Source: CAYRPN01 sp964426135 (lineage in GTDB: Bacteria > Planctomycetota > Phycisphaerae > Phycisphaerales > Phycisphaeraceae). Taken from it: 18,407 bases of DNA. Where the stretch lies: assembly GCA_964426135.1 (NCBI GenBank), contig CAYRPN010000117.1, positions 1 through 18,407 on the forward strand, in the 5' to 3' direction. The notes beneath the pieces are model-generated. The model worked only from the letters and a program-made list of their open reading frames with translations. It did not search any database and had not been told where the DNA came from. Every line of letters starts with the position of its first letter. Position 1 is the stretch's first letter. Positions 1 through 8,373 of the stretch are shown here, piece after piece. The position numbers and the translations under genes were made by a program.

Positions 1-27
1 CCCCCAGCAGACTGGGGGAGAGGGGAC
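1..27. repeat. Short palindromic repeat, C/G-rich
   Basis: CCCCCAG at 1-7 and CTGGGGG at 12-18 form a perfect 7-bp inverted repeat around a 4-base loop, followed by GAGAGGGGAC. It lies just past the stop codon of the minus-strand permease gene. Its composition resembles the C-rich element at 12801-12844, so it may be a fragment of the same dispersed family. It has no T tract and is not an obvious intrinsic terminator. The window edge cuts off its left flank. Confidence 0.5.
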
Positions 28-63
28 CAAGCCCCGGAAGTTTGGGCAGACCCGTCGGCTCCG

Positions 64-3000
64 CTACTCGCCGCGCAGCGAATCCAGCAGCCTGCCGCGC
101 AGCGCCAGCCTCGACGCCAGCCACGTCCACGCGCCGCCGCTGACCACCACGCCGGCGAGGATCGAAACGAGCAGCGTGTACGGCACCTTCGCCCCCGGCG
201 ACATCACCGCCGGCAGCACCGCGATCGCCGCGGCAACCACGCCGCAAAGCAGCCCCGCCGCCAGCAGAAACCAGTGCTCGCTGATGACCAGCCAGCGCTG
301 CTTCTTCGCCGCGAATCCGATCGCCGCGAGCAACGCCAACTCGCTGCGCCGCTCCAGCACATTGCGCATCACCACGATGCCCAGACCGACGCTGCCGAGC
401 ACCAGGCCCAGCCCGCCCAGCGCCTGAAAAATGCCCAGGTACGTGTTCTGCACCGCGTTGAATGCAGCCAGCCGCTCCACCGTCGGCGTCAGTTCCATGC
501 CCACATCGCCCATCGCGGCGGCAAGCTTCCTCCGCGTTTCCTCGATCAACTCGCCATTGATCTCCGCACGCAGTTCACTTGCCTTGGCCGACTTCGAAGC
601 ATCGAACGGCGAAAGGCAGCCCGGATCACCGAGTCTATTCAATGGCAGGTCGATCAGAAACAGGCGGTGGCCGCTCACGGAAGGGAACCGCCGCTTGAAC
701 TGCTCCTCGTCGATGAACAGCGTGCCTTGCAGAATGGAGTTGCTGGTCAGGGCCGCGATTTTCACTTTCAGCGGCCGCCCCGATTCGTCCGTGTAATCCA
801 GCACATCGCCCAGGCCCTTGCCCAGGCCATACACCACGGTGTTCTGATCGCCCACGGCGTGGATGACATCGGCATCACCGGCCGCCTCGCCAAGCACGCT
901 CCACGGCGACACTCCATTCGCGCCCGGCCTCGCGCCGTTAGCGCCCGGCTCCGCCGGGGGAATCCTCGCCGTAAAAGTGAACGCCTCGCGCTCCGCCAGC
1001 TTCTTCCAATCCACGCCCGCCAGCCGCGGATTCTGCGCCCGGTTGAGGTTCAGACAGCTCGCATCATCGCCATCGCGCAAGCGCATCGGAACGAACGAGA
1101 CGCCGGGCAGATCGTCACGCTCCAGCGCGAACTTGTCGAGTCCCGCGTCGGTGTTCAGATCGGCGAGCACGGGCAATGTGGATTCGCCATAGAGCGCGAA
1201 GCCGCCGGTGCCGCTCTTGCGGTCGGTGCTGTCGGCGCCGGCATCGAGCCAGAACGCGCCGATGGCGATGACAAGGAACGAGCCGCAGGCGAGCAGGCCG
1301 ATGGTGGCGAGGCTGCGGCCGCGACGTCGCGCGGCGTTGCGCAGGCCGAGTTTGGTGATGGTGAGGCGCAACGCGCCATCGCCGCGCGATGACGAAGCCA
1401 TGCGCGCCAAGACGCCGAGGCAGAGCGAAAGGCCACCCGCCAGCAGCATCGATCCCGCGCCGAAGAATGCACCGGCGTTGCGGCCGGCCTGCGAGGTGCC
1501 GAGCGTCGCGAGCCAGGCGATCGCGGCGAGAATGAAGAGTGCGCCGACGATCAGAGGGGCGCGGCCTGCCCTTGGTCTCTGCGAAGTCTGTTCCGCTCCG
1601 GCATGGCCCCTTGAAGGGGCCATGCCTGCGGTCCCCACGACCACAGCGCCCAGCCCGGAATCCGCGCCCGCCAGCAGTTCCCGCGCCGGCGTGCGCGCTT
1701 GCCTGCGCAGCACCCACGCAATGGTCATTCCCGCCACAGCGACACTCGCGCACCAGCCCAGCGGAATCGTCATCGGCTTCACGTGGAATTGCAGCGAGGA
1801 GGTGGAGATCGCGTCGCGCCAGATCGTGGTCAGCCCTGTCAGCAGCGCTTGCGTATAGGCGAGGCCGCACGCGGTGCCGATCGCCGCGCCGATCACGGCG
1901 AGCACGAGCCCTTCGCCCAGCAGCAGTCGCCGGACCTTCGCCGGCTTGAATCCCACGGCCAGCAGCGTGCCCACCTCGGCGCTGCGCTGCTCGATCGCGA
2001 ACACGAAGAGCAGGCCGGTGAGCAGCAGCGCGGCGACGATGAGGAAGAAGGAGAAGCCAAGAAAAAGCTGCGCGAAGTCGAAGCCGCTGCTGCTGGCGGT
2101 CAGCGCCTGCTGGCGCACGGGGACGAAGGAGAGGCCGATGGCGGCGGGTGACACCTGTCGCTGAAGTTCGCGACGCACTGATTCGACGGTGACCGCGTTG
2201 TTGTTGGCGGCCTGCCCCATGGGAAAGCGCACCGCCGTCAGTGAGCCAAAGCGGTTTCCGAACATTTTCTGCGCCAGCCCCAGGCCGAAGAAAGCCTTGG
2301 GTGTGCCCGCGTGCTGCTTCCAGTATTCGTCATCGACAGGCCGAATGCGGCGAGTCATCTTGAAACTCGGCTTCCACTGGCTGAACGTCGTCCCCGGCGC
2401 GGGCATGTCGGGAAACTCCGGCAGGAGCGTGCGGTCGGCCGCGGCGCCGGCGATGGGGACGATGCGAAGCAACTGGAGAGGCACGCGCGACAAGGAGGTC
2501 GCTTCCACCAGGTCGCCGCCTGGCCCTTGAACGAAGTAGGTGAAGACAATCCTCTGCGGTGTCTCTTGTTCAATGCCAAGCTGATTCGCGAGCCAGTCAT
2601 TCATGACCAGGTCATGATCGTGCAGCTCGCGAAGCAGCGGGTGAATCGATTCCGGCCAATCCTTTGGTGGCCACTCGTTGCCGTCGCGTGGGCCGATCGT
2701 GCCGAAGGCGCTGACCATGGAATAAGGCACGGCATGACCGGTCGGCTGTACCTTCTCGCCGTCGAACTTCATCGCCGTGATTTCATTCACCATATAGGTC
2801 AACACGCCCATCGGCGTGACGCCGAGCTCCTTGCCCGCTCGATATCCCGCCAACATCAAGGTGTCTTCGATGAACGCCCGATCCGTGCGAAGCTCCACCC
2901 ACGGCTGGTCCGGGACCTGGCGCACGTCGATGCCGATGTCCGAAAGCTGGAACAATTCCTTCAGCGCCGCGTCGGCCGATTCAGCGCTTAGACCACTCTG

Positions 3001-3723
3001 TTTCGATGAGCCGACGAGCATCAGGTTGGCGCGGTGCGGCAGTTGGACCTGCTTCTGAAGCCACTCGAGATTCACGAAGGCATTCAGCGGCGAGACCTGA
3101 CTCGACTCAAGGCTGAAACGACCGCCGGAAAGATCACCTGCGGCATCGCTGACGATGCGATCCACCCTCACTCGCAGGGCCACGGAAATGTCGCTCACGT
3201 CGTTGCGGGTGAGGGGCGCGTCACGTGGCAATAGACTTGGCTTGGACACACGGAGCAACACCGTGTCGCCGACCTTCGCTCCGATTCTCACCGCCAGCGA
3301 ACGGTTCAAGGTGACTCTGTCTTCAGCCAGATCGGCCGCGACAGGCAGTGAACCATCGCCGCCTGGAAATAGCGACAAGAACCGCTGGTCGACACCGAGG
3401 ACCTGCACGCGACCGGCTCGTTCCTTCGTCGCGTCGTGGCTGGCCGTCCCTGGTAGCAGCATGACCGGAGCGATTGGCGCTTCGAGTTTCCCTTGCATGC
3501 GCCCAACCAGATCGACGTGGTACGTGCGCTCATGCGGCACCATCGCCAGATGCGTCTCGCCGAGGCTATCCAGGGCCATGCGTCGCAAACTTTCGCGCAC
3601 GGAATCCCCCACCGCCAGCGCGCCCACCAGCACCGTGGCAGCCACGGCGACGCCGAGCACCACGCCGATGTGCGTGCGCCAGTAGTAGCGAAGGCTGCGC
3701 GAGATGAGAGTGCGGGTGGTCAT
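64..3723 (-). CDS. FtsX-like ABC transporter permease (large, two-module)
   Basis: This 1219-residue membrane protein looks like a MacB/LolC/FtsX-type permease, a class that works with a separate ATPase in lipoprotein or substrate export or in envelope remodelling. The N-terminus has one membrane segment (about residues 19-38), followed by a large extracytoplasmic domain to about 540. A three-helix FtsX bundle spans about 548-675 and includes the typical EQRSAEVGTLLAVGF stretch. After a linker come further membrane segments (about 722-827), a second extracytoplasmic domain, and a final FtsX bundle (about 1080-1219) containing ERRSELALLAAIGF. ATG is at 3721-3723, with only a weak AGG upstream. 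No ATPase gene is visible; the partner may lie beyond position 1 or elsewhere. The inter-module linker (about residues 699-708) is encoded by a perfect palindrome, see 1600-1626. The family call is firm; the substrate is unknown. Confidence 0.9.
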   Translation of the reverse strand: MTTRTLISRSLRYYWRTHIGVVLGVAVAATVLVGALAVGDSVRESLRRMALDSLGETHLAMVPHERTYHVDLVGRMQGKLEAPIAPVMLLPGTASHDATKERAGRVQVLGVDQRFLSLFPGGDGSLPVAADLAEDRVTLNRSLAVRIGAKVGDTVLLRVSKPSLLPRDAPLTRNDVSDISVALRVRVDRIVSDAAGDLSGGRFSLESSQVSPLNAFVNLEWLQKQVQLPHRANLMLVGSSKQSGLSAESADAALKELFQLSDIGIDVRQVPDQPWVELRTDRAFIEDTLMLAGYRAGKELGVTPMGVLTYMVNEITAMKFDGEKVQPTGHAVPYSMVSAFGTIGPRDGNEWPPKDWPESIHPLLRELHDHDLVMNDWLANQLGIEQETPQRIVFTYFVQGPGGDLVEATSLSRVPLQLLRIVPIAGAAADRTLLPEFPDMPAPGTTFSQWKPSFKMTRRIRPVDDEYWKQHAGTPKAFFGLGLAQKMFGNRFGSLTAVRFPMGQAANNNAVTVESVRRELQRQVSPAAIGLSFVPVRQQALTASSSGFDFAQLFLGFSFFLIVAALLLTGLLFVFAIEQRSAEVGTLLAVGFKPAKVRRLLLGEGLVLAVIGAAIGTACGLAYTQALLTGLTTIWRDAISTSSLQFHVKPMTIPLGWCASVAVAGMTIAWVLRRQARTPARELLAGADSGLGAVVVGTAGMAPSRGHAGAEQTSQRPRAGRAPLIVGALFILAAIAWLATLGTSQAGRNAGAFFGAGSMLLAGGLSLCLGVLARMASSSRGDGALRLTITKLGLRNAARRRGRSLATIGLLACGSFLVIAIGAFWLDAGADSTDRKSGTGGFALYGESTLPVLADLNTDAGLDKFALERDDLPGVSFVPMRLRDGDDASCLNLNRAQNPRLAGVDWKKLAEREAFTFTARIPPAEPGANGARPGANGVSPWSVLGEAAGDADVIHAVGDQNTVVYGLGKGLGDVLDYTDESGRPLKVKIAALTSNSILQGTLFIDEEQFKRRFPSVSGHRLFLIDLPLNRLGDPGCLSPFDASKSAKASELRAEINGELIEETRRKLAAAMGDVGMELTPTVERLAAFNAVQNTYLGIFQALGGLGLVLGSVGLGIVVMRNVLERRSELALLAAIGFAAKKQRWLVISEHWFLLAAGLLCGVVAAAIAVLPAVMSPGAKVPYTLLVSILAGVVVSGGAWTWLASRLALRGRLLDSLRGE
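1600..1626. repeat. Perfect 27-bp palindrome inside the permease gene
   Basis: GGCATGGCCCCTT (1600-1612) and AAGGGGCCATGCC (1614-1626) are exact reverse complements around a single G at 1613. The element is read in frame as GMAPSRGHA within the permease linker. A related imperfect copy lies at 11389-11413: both share the CCCTTGAAGGG core and end in ATGCCTGC. This suggests a dispersed repeat that has entered a tolerant linker without breaking the frame. Confidence 0.7.
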
Positions 3724-3753
3724 GAAGGCCTAATAATTGCAAATCGCAGATAT

Positions 3754-3795
3754 GAAATCTGAAATCTGAATTTGGAAATCTGAAATCTGAAATCT
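3754..3795. repeat. Heptamer tandem array, GAAATCT family
   Basis: Six consecutive 7-bp units fill this stretch: GAAATCT at 3754, 3761, 3775, 3782 and 3789, and a variant GAATTTG at 3768. The array lies in the gap upstream of the permease start (3723) and downstream of the nnrE stop. The same heptamer family recurs at 8374-8429 and 13714-13769. It is non-coding in this gap. Confidence 0.85.
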
Positions 3796-3803
3796 GCGCC
3801 AAA

Positions 3804-3830
3804 CATGGTGGGCAGTGCCCACCCTACGAC
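3804..3830. repeat. REP-like palindrome, GGTGGGCAGTGCCCACC type
   Basis: GGTGGGCA (3807-3814) and TGCCCACC (3816-3823) are inverted around one G, followed by CTACGA. Further copies of this type, in opposite orientations, occur at 11721-11743 and 11761-11787. It lies 3-29 bp beyond the nnrE stop, so the transcript could fold there, but no T tract follows. Confidence 0.75.
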
Positions 3831-3832
3831 AA

Positions 3833-4558
3833 TCACCTTGTCGCCTGCGGCTTCATCACGCGCTCGATCAGTTCCGGCGGAGCGCCGATGTCCGTTTCCA
3901 GGATGCGCCCGGTGTAGGGCTCCGAATCGGGCGCCATGAAGCCTCGCTTCATCGCGACGAAGGTGACGGTCACGTCCGCTTCGATCGTGGCGTTCGTGGG
4001 TTTGCCGGTGTCGCAGTCCAGGCCGCTGGGCAGATCGATGGCGACGGTGGTGGCGCCTTCGTTGCGCAGACGGTTGCAGAGCTTGATCACGCTGGGCAGG
4101 TGACCCTGCACCTGACCGGTGAAACCGGTGCCGAGCATCGCATCGACGAGCACATCCGCCTCGGCCAGTTCGTGCTCGCGCTGGCGAAGTTGCTCCTCAT
4201 TCACGATGAACTCGGGCCCCAGGCCCATGCGCTGCGCAATGCGGGCCATCGTCGCGGCATCGCCGGTGAGTTCGTCCGGATGCCTGACGGCGAAGACGGC
4301 GACCTCGAACCCGTTGTTGTAGAGATGCCGGGCGATGACGTAGCCGTCGCCGCCGTTGTTCCCGCCGCCGCAGAGAATGGCGATGCGCGGCTCGCCGGAC
4401 TTGAAGTAATGTTCTTCTTCGATTTCGTCGAGCAGGTCGATGATGATGTCGGCGGCGTTGAGGCCGGCGTTTTCCATGAGGACGACGCCGGGGATGCCGA
4501 GTTCCTCGATCGCCAGACGATCGACTTCACGGACCTGGGTGCGGGTGAGGGATTGCAT
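3833..4558 (-). CDS. nnrE: NAD(P)H-hydrate epimerase (YjeF N-terminal domain)
   Basis: This cytoplasmic metabolite-repair enzyme interconverts the R and S forms of hydrated NADH and NADPH, so that a partner dehydratase (NnrD) can restore the cofactor. The 241-residue protein shows the family motifs in order: MENAG (28-32), CGGGNNGGDG (63-72), DAMLGTG (139-145) and DLPSGLDCDTG (175-185). It has only the epimerase domain; the NnrD part often fused in bacteria is absent and must be encoded elsewhere if present. The ATG at 4556-4558 was chosen because GGAG lies 6 bases upstream; an in-frame TTG at 4570 would add four residues but lacks such a site. The gene follows the SGNH hydrolase by 43 bp on the same strand, and the two are probably co-transcribed. 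Confidence 0.93.
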   Translation of the reverse strand: MQSLTRTQVREVDRLAIEELGIPGVVLMENAGLNAADIIIDLLDEIEEEHYFKSGEPRIAILCGGGNNGGDGYVIARHLYNNGFEVAVFAVRHPDELTGDAATMARIAQRMGLGPEFIVNEEQLRQREHELAEADVLVDAMLGTGFTGQVQGHLPSVIKLCNRLRNEGATTVAIDLPSGLDCDTGKPTNATIEADVTVTFVAMKRGFMAPDSEPYTGRILETDIGAPPELIERVMKPQATR

Positions 4559-4574
4559 GGGGAACTCCAATACA

Positions 4575-4593
4575 CCGGGCCGGCACGGCCCGG
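4575..4593. repeat. Intercistronic hairpin
   Basis: CCGGGCCG (4575-4582) and CGGCCCGG (4586-4593) form a perfect 8-bp stem with a GCA loop. It sits between the stop of the SGNH hydrolase gene (4602) and the nnrE start (4558). No T run follows on the minus strand, so partial attenuation or mRNA stabilisation is more likely than full termination. This functional reading is inference. Confidence 0.55.
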
Positions 4594-4601
4594 CTCGCGG
4601 G

Positions 4602-5351
4602 TTACTTTTTTTCCAAGTGCGGCTTCAGCAGCGCGTCCCACACCTTGTATCCGGCTTCGCTCAGGTGTAGGTTGTCCTTCACGAACAGTTCGGCGCGGGG
4701 TTTGCCGTCGTTGCCGATCATGGGCGTGTCGATGTCGAGGAAGGTGAGTTTGTCGCCCTTCTCACAGAACTCGCGGATGAGCTTGTTGGCCTCGCGCACC
4801 TTGTCGACCAGTTTCCAACGGGCGATGCTGGGCTTGATGGCGACATAGATGATCGGCGCGGGCCTGGCGCTCTCGGCACTTTTCCCGCCGCGCGCCTTGG
4901 CGACGAACGCCTTGAAATCGTCCGCCACCTGCGCGGGGGACTTGCCGAAAGCGATGTCGTTGTCGCCGGCGTACATCACGATCAGTCGCGGCTCATACGG
5001 CAGCACGATGCGGTCGGCGAAGTGCGTCGAGTCCTCGATCTGCGATCCGCCGAAGCCGCGGTTGATCGCGTCGAGATCGGGAAAGGATTTCTTGAGGTTC
5101 CACAAGCGAATGCTGGAACTGCCGACGAAAAGCACCTGGCCCTTCTTCGGCGGATTCTCCTTGTCGGCGGCTTCGAACCTGGCGATGTCCTTTTCCCACT
5201 TCGTGGGGTCGTTCTTCTTTGGCGCGGCGGCGTTCGCGGGATCCTTCGGCGCGGGCTTCGGCGCGTCGGTCTTGGGAGCGTCAACGGACCAGGCGCTCAG
5301 GGGCAGCGCGAGGGTCAGGGCGAGGCAGGCGAGCATTCGGTGGAATCGCAT
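4602..5351 (-). CDS. Secreted SGNH/GDSL-type hydrolase
   Basis: This 249-residue predicted exported esterase or acyl-hydrolase has a signal peptide at about 1-22 and then a Lys/Pro/Ala-rich linker to about residue 48. The SGNH blocks are visible: the nucleophile block VGSSSIRLW with the likely Ser at 79, the oxyanion Gly in NRGFGGS (about 101-102), GDND with Asn131, and DNLHL with Asp226 and His229. The GSS in place of GDS is seen in a known SGNH subgroup and is not a defect. The substrate cannot be told; deacetylation of sugars or lipids is typical of the fold. ATG at 5349-5351 is supported by GGAG six bases upstream, the same layout as nnrE downstream. The gap to the upstream oxidoreductase holds two hairpin repeats. 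Confidence 0.9.
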   Translation of the reverse strand: MRFHRMLACLALTLALPLSAWSVDAPKTDAPKPAPKDPANAAAPKKNDPTKWEKDIARFEAADKENPPKKGQVLFVGSSSIRLWNLKKSFPDLDAINRGFGGSQIEDSTHFADRIVLPYEPRLIVMYAGDNDIAFGKSPAQVADDFKAFVAKARGGKSAESARPAPIIYVAIKPSIARWKLVDKVREANKLIREFCEKGDKLTFLDIDTPMIGNDGKPRAELFVKDNLHLSEAGYKVWDALLKPHLEKK

Positions 5352-5384
5352 GATGAACTCCGGCGTGAGGGTGGGCGGTGAGTC

Positions 5385-5450
5385 GCGGCGGGCAAGCCCG
5401 CCGGCTAAATGGGGGTCGCGTCGAGCATAGCTCGACGGCTAAACAGGGGG
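5385..5450. repeat. Tandem pair of palindromic repeats ending in CGGCTAAA
   Basis: Two related units lie side by side. Unit one has the arms CGGCGGGC and GCCCGCCG (5386-5403); unit two has CGTCGAGC and GCTCGACG (5419-5437). Each is followed by GGCTAAA, two bases and a G run. The stems differ in sequence but both pair, so pairing is kept while the bases change. A third, inverted copy is at 15642-15665. The pair fills the 101-bp gap between the oxidoreductase stop and the SGNH hydrolase start. Confidence 0.75.
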
Positions 5451-5452
5451 TG

Positions 5453-7555
5453 TCATTTCGGCTCGATGATTTGCACGGCATCCGCGATCACGTGGCCGTC
5501 CGTGTCCTTGTTGGAAATCGTGATCGTGACCTTGCCGGCTGGCAGTTCGTGCTTGCCCAGGGAGTGCCAGGCGCCTTCGATCGCGGGCTGCTTCTTTTGA
5601 TTCACTTTCACAGTCACCGGGCCGGCTTTCGTTTCGATGGTGACGGGCACATTGGTCGCGCGGTTGGCGTTGGCGGTGTAGGCGATGCGGATGTCGTACG
5701 CGCCGGCCTTGGGAACATCGAAGGTGAATGCGATGCTGCGCTCGCCCTTCTTCTCATTGGCGTCGTGCAGATACGCGCGGCCGACGTAGCCGTCCACGCT
5801 GCTGCTGGCGGCCCACTCGCCGGTCTGTTTCGCCTGTTCGTCGTCGATGACGAGGCCGGGCAGTTTCTTCGGATCGATGCCGGCCGCGCCTGTGCGCGAA
5901 GGAGATCCGCCGGCCCATTCGAGCACCTGGCCATCCTTCAGGAGCCGCGGGCGGAGCTTCGCGTAGTCCACATGCTGCACGTCGATCTTTTCCTCGATGG
6001 CGAAGACCGCGGCCGTGGCGCTGCTCTGGCCCAGCACCATGAAGACCGGCTCCATGCGGATCGAGCCGTACGAAATGTGCGAGCTCGACAGGGCGATGGG
6101 CACGATGAGGTTCGACGCCTCGCCCTTCTTCGGCACGATGGAGAGATACGAAATCTTGTACGCCCCGCCGGGGCTGACCTGGATGTCGCCTTCGTTCTGC
6201 ACGTGGCCTTTTTCGTTCACCCAGCGCATGCAGTTGTGCGAATCCATGTTGTACGAACCCATGCCCACGGACTGCGGCGTCTGCCGCTGCCGGCGACAGT
6301 CGAGTTCGGTCATGACGTAATCGCTCACCATCCGCCGCGCCTCGCGAACGTAAATCTGGTGCGGCCAGTTGCCGTTGTCCGTGAACTCATCCTTGGCCAG
6401 GCCCCACTTGGCCATGCTCTTTCTGATCTGCTCCGGCACGCGCGGATGGTTCGCCAGCGTCCACATCAGGCCTTCCTGGTAGCTGCGGTGATTGGCGATG
6501 ATCCTCTCCCGCTCGGCGTAGCCGGCGTCGGGATAGGTGTAGTTCTGCCCGATGTAATCGGTGCTCACGGCACAGTTGTTGTTCGTGTCCGTCTTGCCGT
6601 TGGGCATCATGTCGGGCTTCAGCGGCAAGCGCATGTCGCCGGCTTCGTAGTTGCGCAAGAGCAGTTCGTACTTGCTTTCGTCGTAGTCGGCGGGCTTGGG
6701 AAAGGGCACGAGATTGTTCGGATCGAGGCTCATGCACATGCGGAAGCAATATGCCTGCACGCGGTGATCACCTTCGTCGTCGGCGGGATAGGGACCGGCA
6801 TCGATGCCGTGGAGCAGACCGCTGGTCGGATCGCCGGGCTTGACGTAGCCATCGACAGGTTTGAGGAATCGATGCGCCCACTGGTTCTTCGCCTTCTGCA
6901 CGCCGTTCCACGTCTCGCCGTATTTCTTGTTCGGCTCGCGGCCGAAGGTGTAGCTGACGCCCGCGCCCGCCATGAGATCGCCTTCGTAAGTCGCGTCGAT
7001 GTAGACTCTGCCCGCCAGGGTCTTGCCGCTTTCGAGTTTGATGCTGGTGATGCGTTGGCCGTTCATGGCGACGCCCTTGACCCGCCTGCTGCCGGATTCG
7101 ACGGGCGTGCGGTCGAGGCGTTCGCCGTAGAGCACGGACACCTTCGCCTCTTCGCACATCTGGCGCAGGATCATCTCCGCGATCTTCGGCTCAAACGTCC
7201 ACATCGAGTCCTCGTCCTTGCGATAGAACTTGTAAGTCTCCGGCTTGTCGAAGGTCCACGACTCCGGCTTGTCGTAGTGCTTCTTGACGCGCTGGTAGAA
7301 CTCGCGGCTTATGCCGCCGATGACGCCCTTGTTGCCGCTGTCGGTCCAGCCGAGTCCGCCGGAGGTCAGGCCACCGAGATGTTTCGACGGCTCGATGATG
7401 ATCGCGGTCTTGCCCATGCGGGTGGTCTGCACGGCGGCAGCGACGCCGCCGGCGGTGCCGCCGTAAATCACCACGTCGTACTCGGCCACCGCTTGCGCCG
7501 CCACGGGGGGCGTGAAACAAGCCAGCGCGACGATCAGCGAAAAACAGCGAAGCAT
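5453..7555 (-). CDS. Secreted FAD-dependent oxidoreductase with golvesin/xanthan-lyase-like C-terminal domain
   Basis: This 700-residue exported flavoprotein is of the FAD_oxidored type. A signal peptide (about 1-22) is followed by a Rossmann beta-alpha-beta start, YDVVIYGGTAGGVAAA, with the dinucleotide glycines at 32-37. HLGGLTSGGLGWTD follows, a stretch typical of this group. Residues from about 565 to the end form a beta-rich domain (starting LPGLVIDDE, with WHSLGKHELPAG) like the golvesin/xanthan-lyase accessory domain, probably for carbohydrate or surface binding. Database entries of this type are often named xanthan lyase, but I see no lyase motif. The start at 7553-7555 was chosen over 7648 because GAGGAGG lies six bases upstream and a signal peptide begins there. 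The substrate is unknown; the setting suggests use of complex polysaccharide or organic matter. Confidence 0.88.
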   Translation of the reverse strand: MLRCFSLIVALACFTPPVAAQAVAEYDVVIYGGTAGGVAAAVQTTRMGKTAIIIEPSKHLGGLTSGGLGWTDSGNKGVIGGISREFYQRVKKHYDKPESWTFDKPETYKFYRKDEDSMWTFEPKIAEMILRQMCEEAKVSVLYGERLDRTPVESGSRRVKGVAMNGQRITSIKLESGKTLAGRVYIDATYEGDLMAGAGVSYTFGREPNKKYGETWNGVQKAKNQWAHRFLKPVDGYVKPGDPTSGLLHGIDAGPYPADDEGDHRVQAYCFRMCMSLDPNNLVPFPKPADYDESKYELLLRNYEAGDMRLPLKPDMMPNGKTDTNNNCAVSTDYIGQNYTYPDAGYAERERIIANHRSYQEGLMWTLANHPRVPEQIRKSMAKWGLAKDEFTDNGNWPHQIYVREARRMVSDYVMTELDCRRQRQTPQSVGMGSYNMDSHNCMRWVNEKGHVQNEGDIQVSPGGAYKISYLSIVPKKGEASNLIVPIALSSSHISYGSIRMEPVFMVLGQSSATAAVFAIEEKIDVQHVDYAKLRPRLLKDGQVLEWAGGSPSRTGAAGIDPKKLPGLVIDDEQAKQTGEWAASSSVDGYVGRAYLHDANEKKGERSIAFTFDVPKAGAYDIRIAYTANANRATNVPVTIETKAGPVTVKVNQKKQPAIEGAWHSLGKHELPAGKVTITISNKDTDGHVIADAVQIIEPK

Positions 7556-7713
7556 GTGAAACCTCCTCGATTGACTTCGAGCATGATACGCATGTGTTGA
7601 GTGGGGCGGCTTGCTATAGTGGCTCATGGGGAAGTGTCGATGTTTCACGAGGTTGTTCGAACCTTGTCCAGACGCTGTCTTGGCAGGCCCACATTCAATC
7701 GAGTGTCGCCTTC
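7556..7713. promoter_or_regulatory. Divergent intergenic region with weak promoter-like boxes
   Basis: This 158-bp gap separates the divergent oxidoreductase and prepilin-like genes and must hold both promoters or their leaders. On the minus strand TATCAT (7583-7588) lies upstream of the strong GAGGAGG ribosome site (7562-7568). On the plus strand TATAGT (7615-7620) could be a -10 box. Neither has a well-spaced TTGACA-like -35, so the assignment is tentative. Confidence 0.25.
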
Positions 7714-8361
7714 ATGTCGAAGCCGCGCGCTTTCACCCTGATCGAATTGTTGGTGGTGATTTCCATCATCGCCCTGATCATCGCGCTGTTGCTGCCGTCG
7801 CTGGGCAAGTCAAAGGAATCCGCCGTGCGGGTGAACTGCCTGACCCGGGTGAAAGGCGCGCACACGGGATCGAGCGCGTACGCGGCGGACAACCGCGAGT
7901 ATTTCCCCTACCGCAGCGGCGGCACCTTCATGGTGCATCAGATCAAAGGGACGGGGTTCGACCTGACGAAATCCTTTGCCAAGCCCTATCTCGGCGACAA
8001 CTATCCAATGATGTTCTGCCCCGGCAAATTGCACGACGTTCGCAGCCCCACCACGTTCGCGGGCTATCCCGACACGTACTACACGATTCAATACCTCAAC
8101 TATGAAGGCGCCGGCTGGCTGGTGCCCAAGGCTGATCTGAAGAAGGCGACGTGCAAACCGCAGTATGCGCTGTGGAGCTGCCTGACGACGCTGAAAGACT
8201 CGGGGCGCTACCTGGCGCACGATATTCCGGAGACGCCGCTGAAACCGACGGGGCAGAACGCGGTACTGGCGGACGGCTCGGGCGCCTGGTATCCGTGGGA
8301 GCAGATGGAGGCGTTGGTGCTGGTTTCAAGCCACTATTTTTACTGGCCGAAGCCGGAGTGA
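7714..8361 (+). CDS. Prepilin-type N-terminal cleavage/methylation protein (type II pseudopilin-like)
   Basis: The 215-residue protein begins with the class III signal MSKPRAFTLIELLVVIS. Cleavage by a prepilin peptidase is expected between Ala6 and Phe7, with the conserved Glu at +5 (Glu11) and a hydrophobic helix to about residue 30. The rest is a globular periplasmic or extracellular domain with an ADGSGAWYPW stretch near the C-terminus, resembling the ADG motif of the expanded planctomycete pseudopilin-like families. The -1 residue is Ala, not the classical Gly. An upstream in-frame start at 7594 would bury the prepilin signal, so ATG 7714 is preferred; only a weak GAGTG precedes it. No secretion or pilus assembly genes are nearby, so this is likely one of many scattered paralogues. 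Confidence 0.88.
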   Translation: MSKPRAFTLIELLVVISIIALIIALLLPSLGKSKESAVRVNCLTRVKGAHTGSSAYAADNREYFPYRSGGTFMVHQIKGTGFDLTKSFAKPYLGDNYPMMFCPGKLHDVRSPTTFAGYPDTYYTIQYLNYEGAGWLVPKADLKKATCKPQYALWSCLTTLKDSGRYLAHDIPETPLKPTGQNAVLADGSGAWYPWEQMEALVLVSSHYFYWPKPE

Positions 8362-8373
8362 GATGGGGCGTTT

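Noticed and set aside
274..1392. 372-codon plus-strand open frame antisense to the permease
   Set aside because: Arg/Gln/His-rich translation with no motif, opposite a well-supported membrane protein.
4575..4593. Intrinsic transcription terminator
   Set aside because: The stem is strong but no T tract follows on the minus strand; the same holds for the hairpins at 1-27, 3804-3830 and 5385-5450.
5378..7600. 740-codon plus-strand open frame antisense to the oxidoreductase
   Set aside because: It lies entirely over a gene with clear flavoprotein motifs, and its translation has no domain and His/Arg/Val-rich composition typical of an antisense frame in GC-rich DNA.
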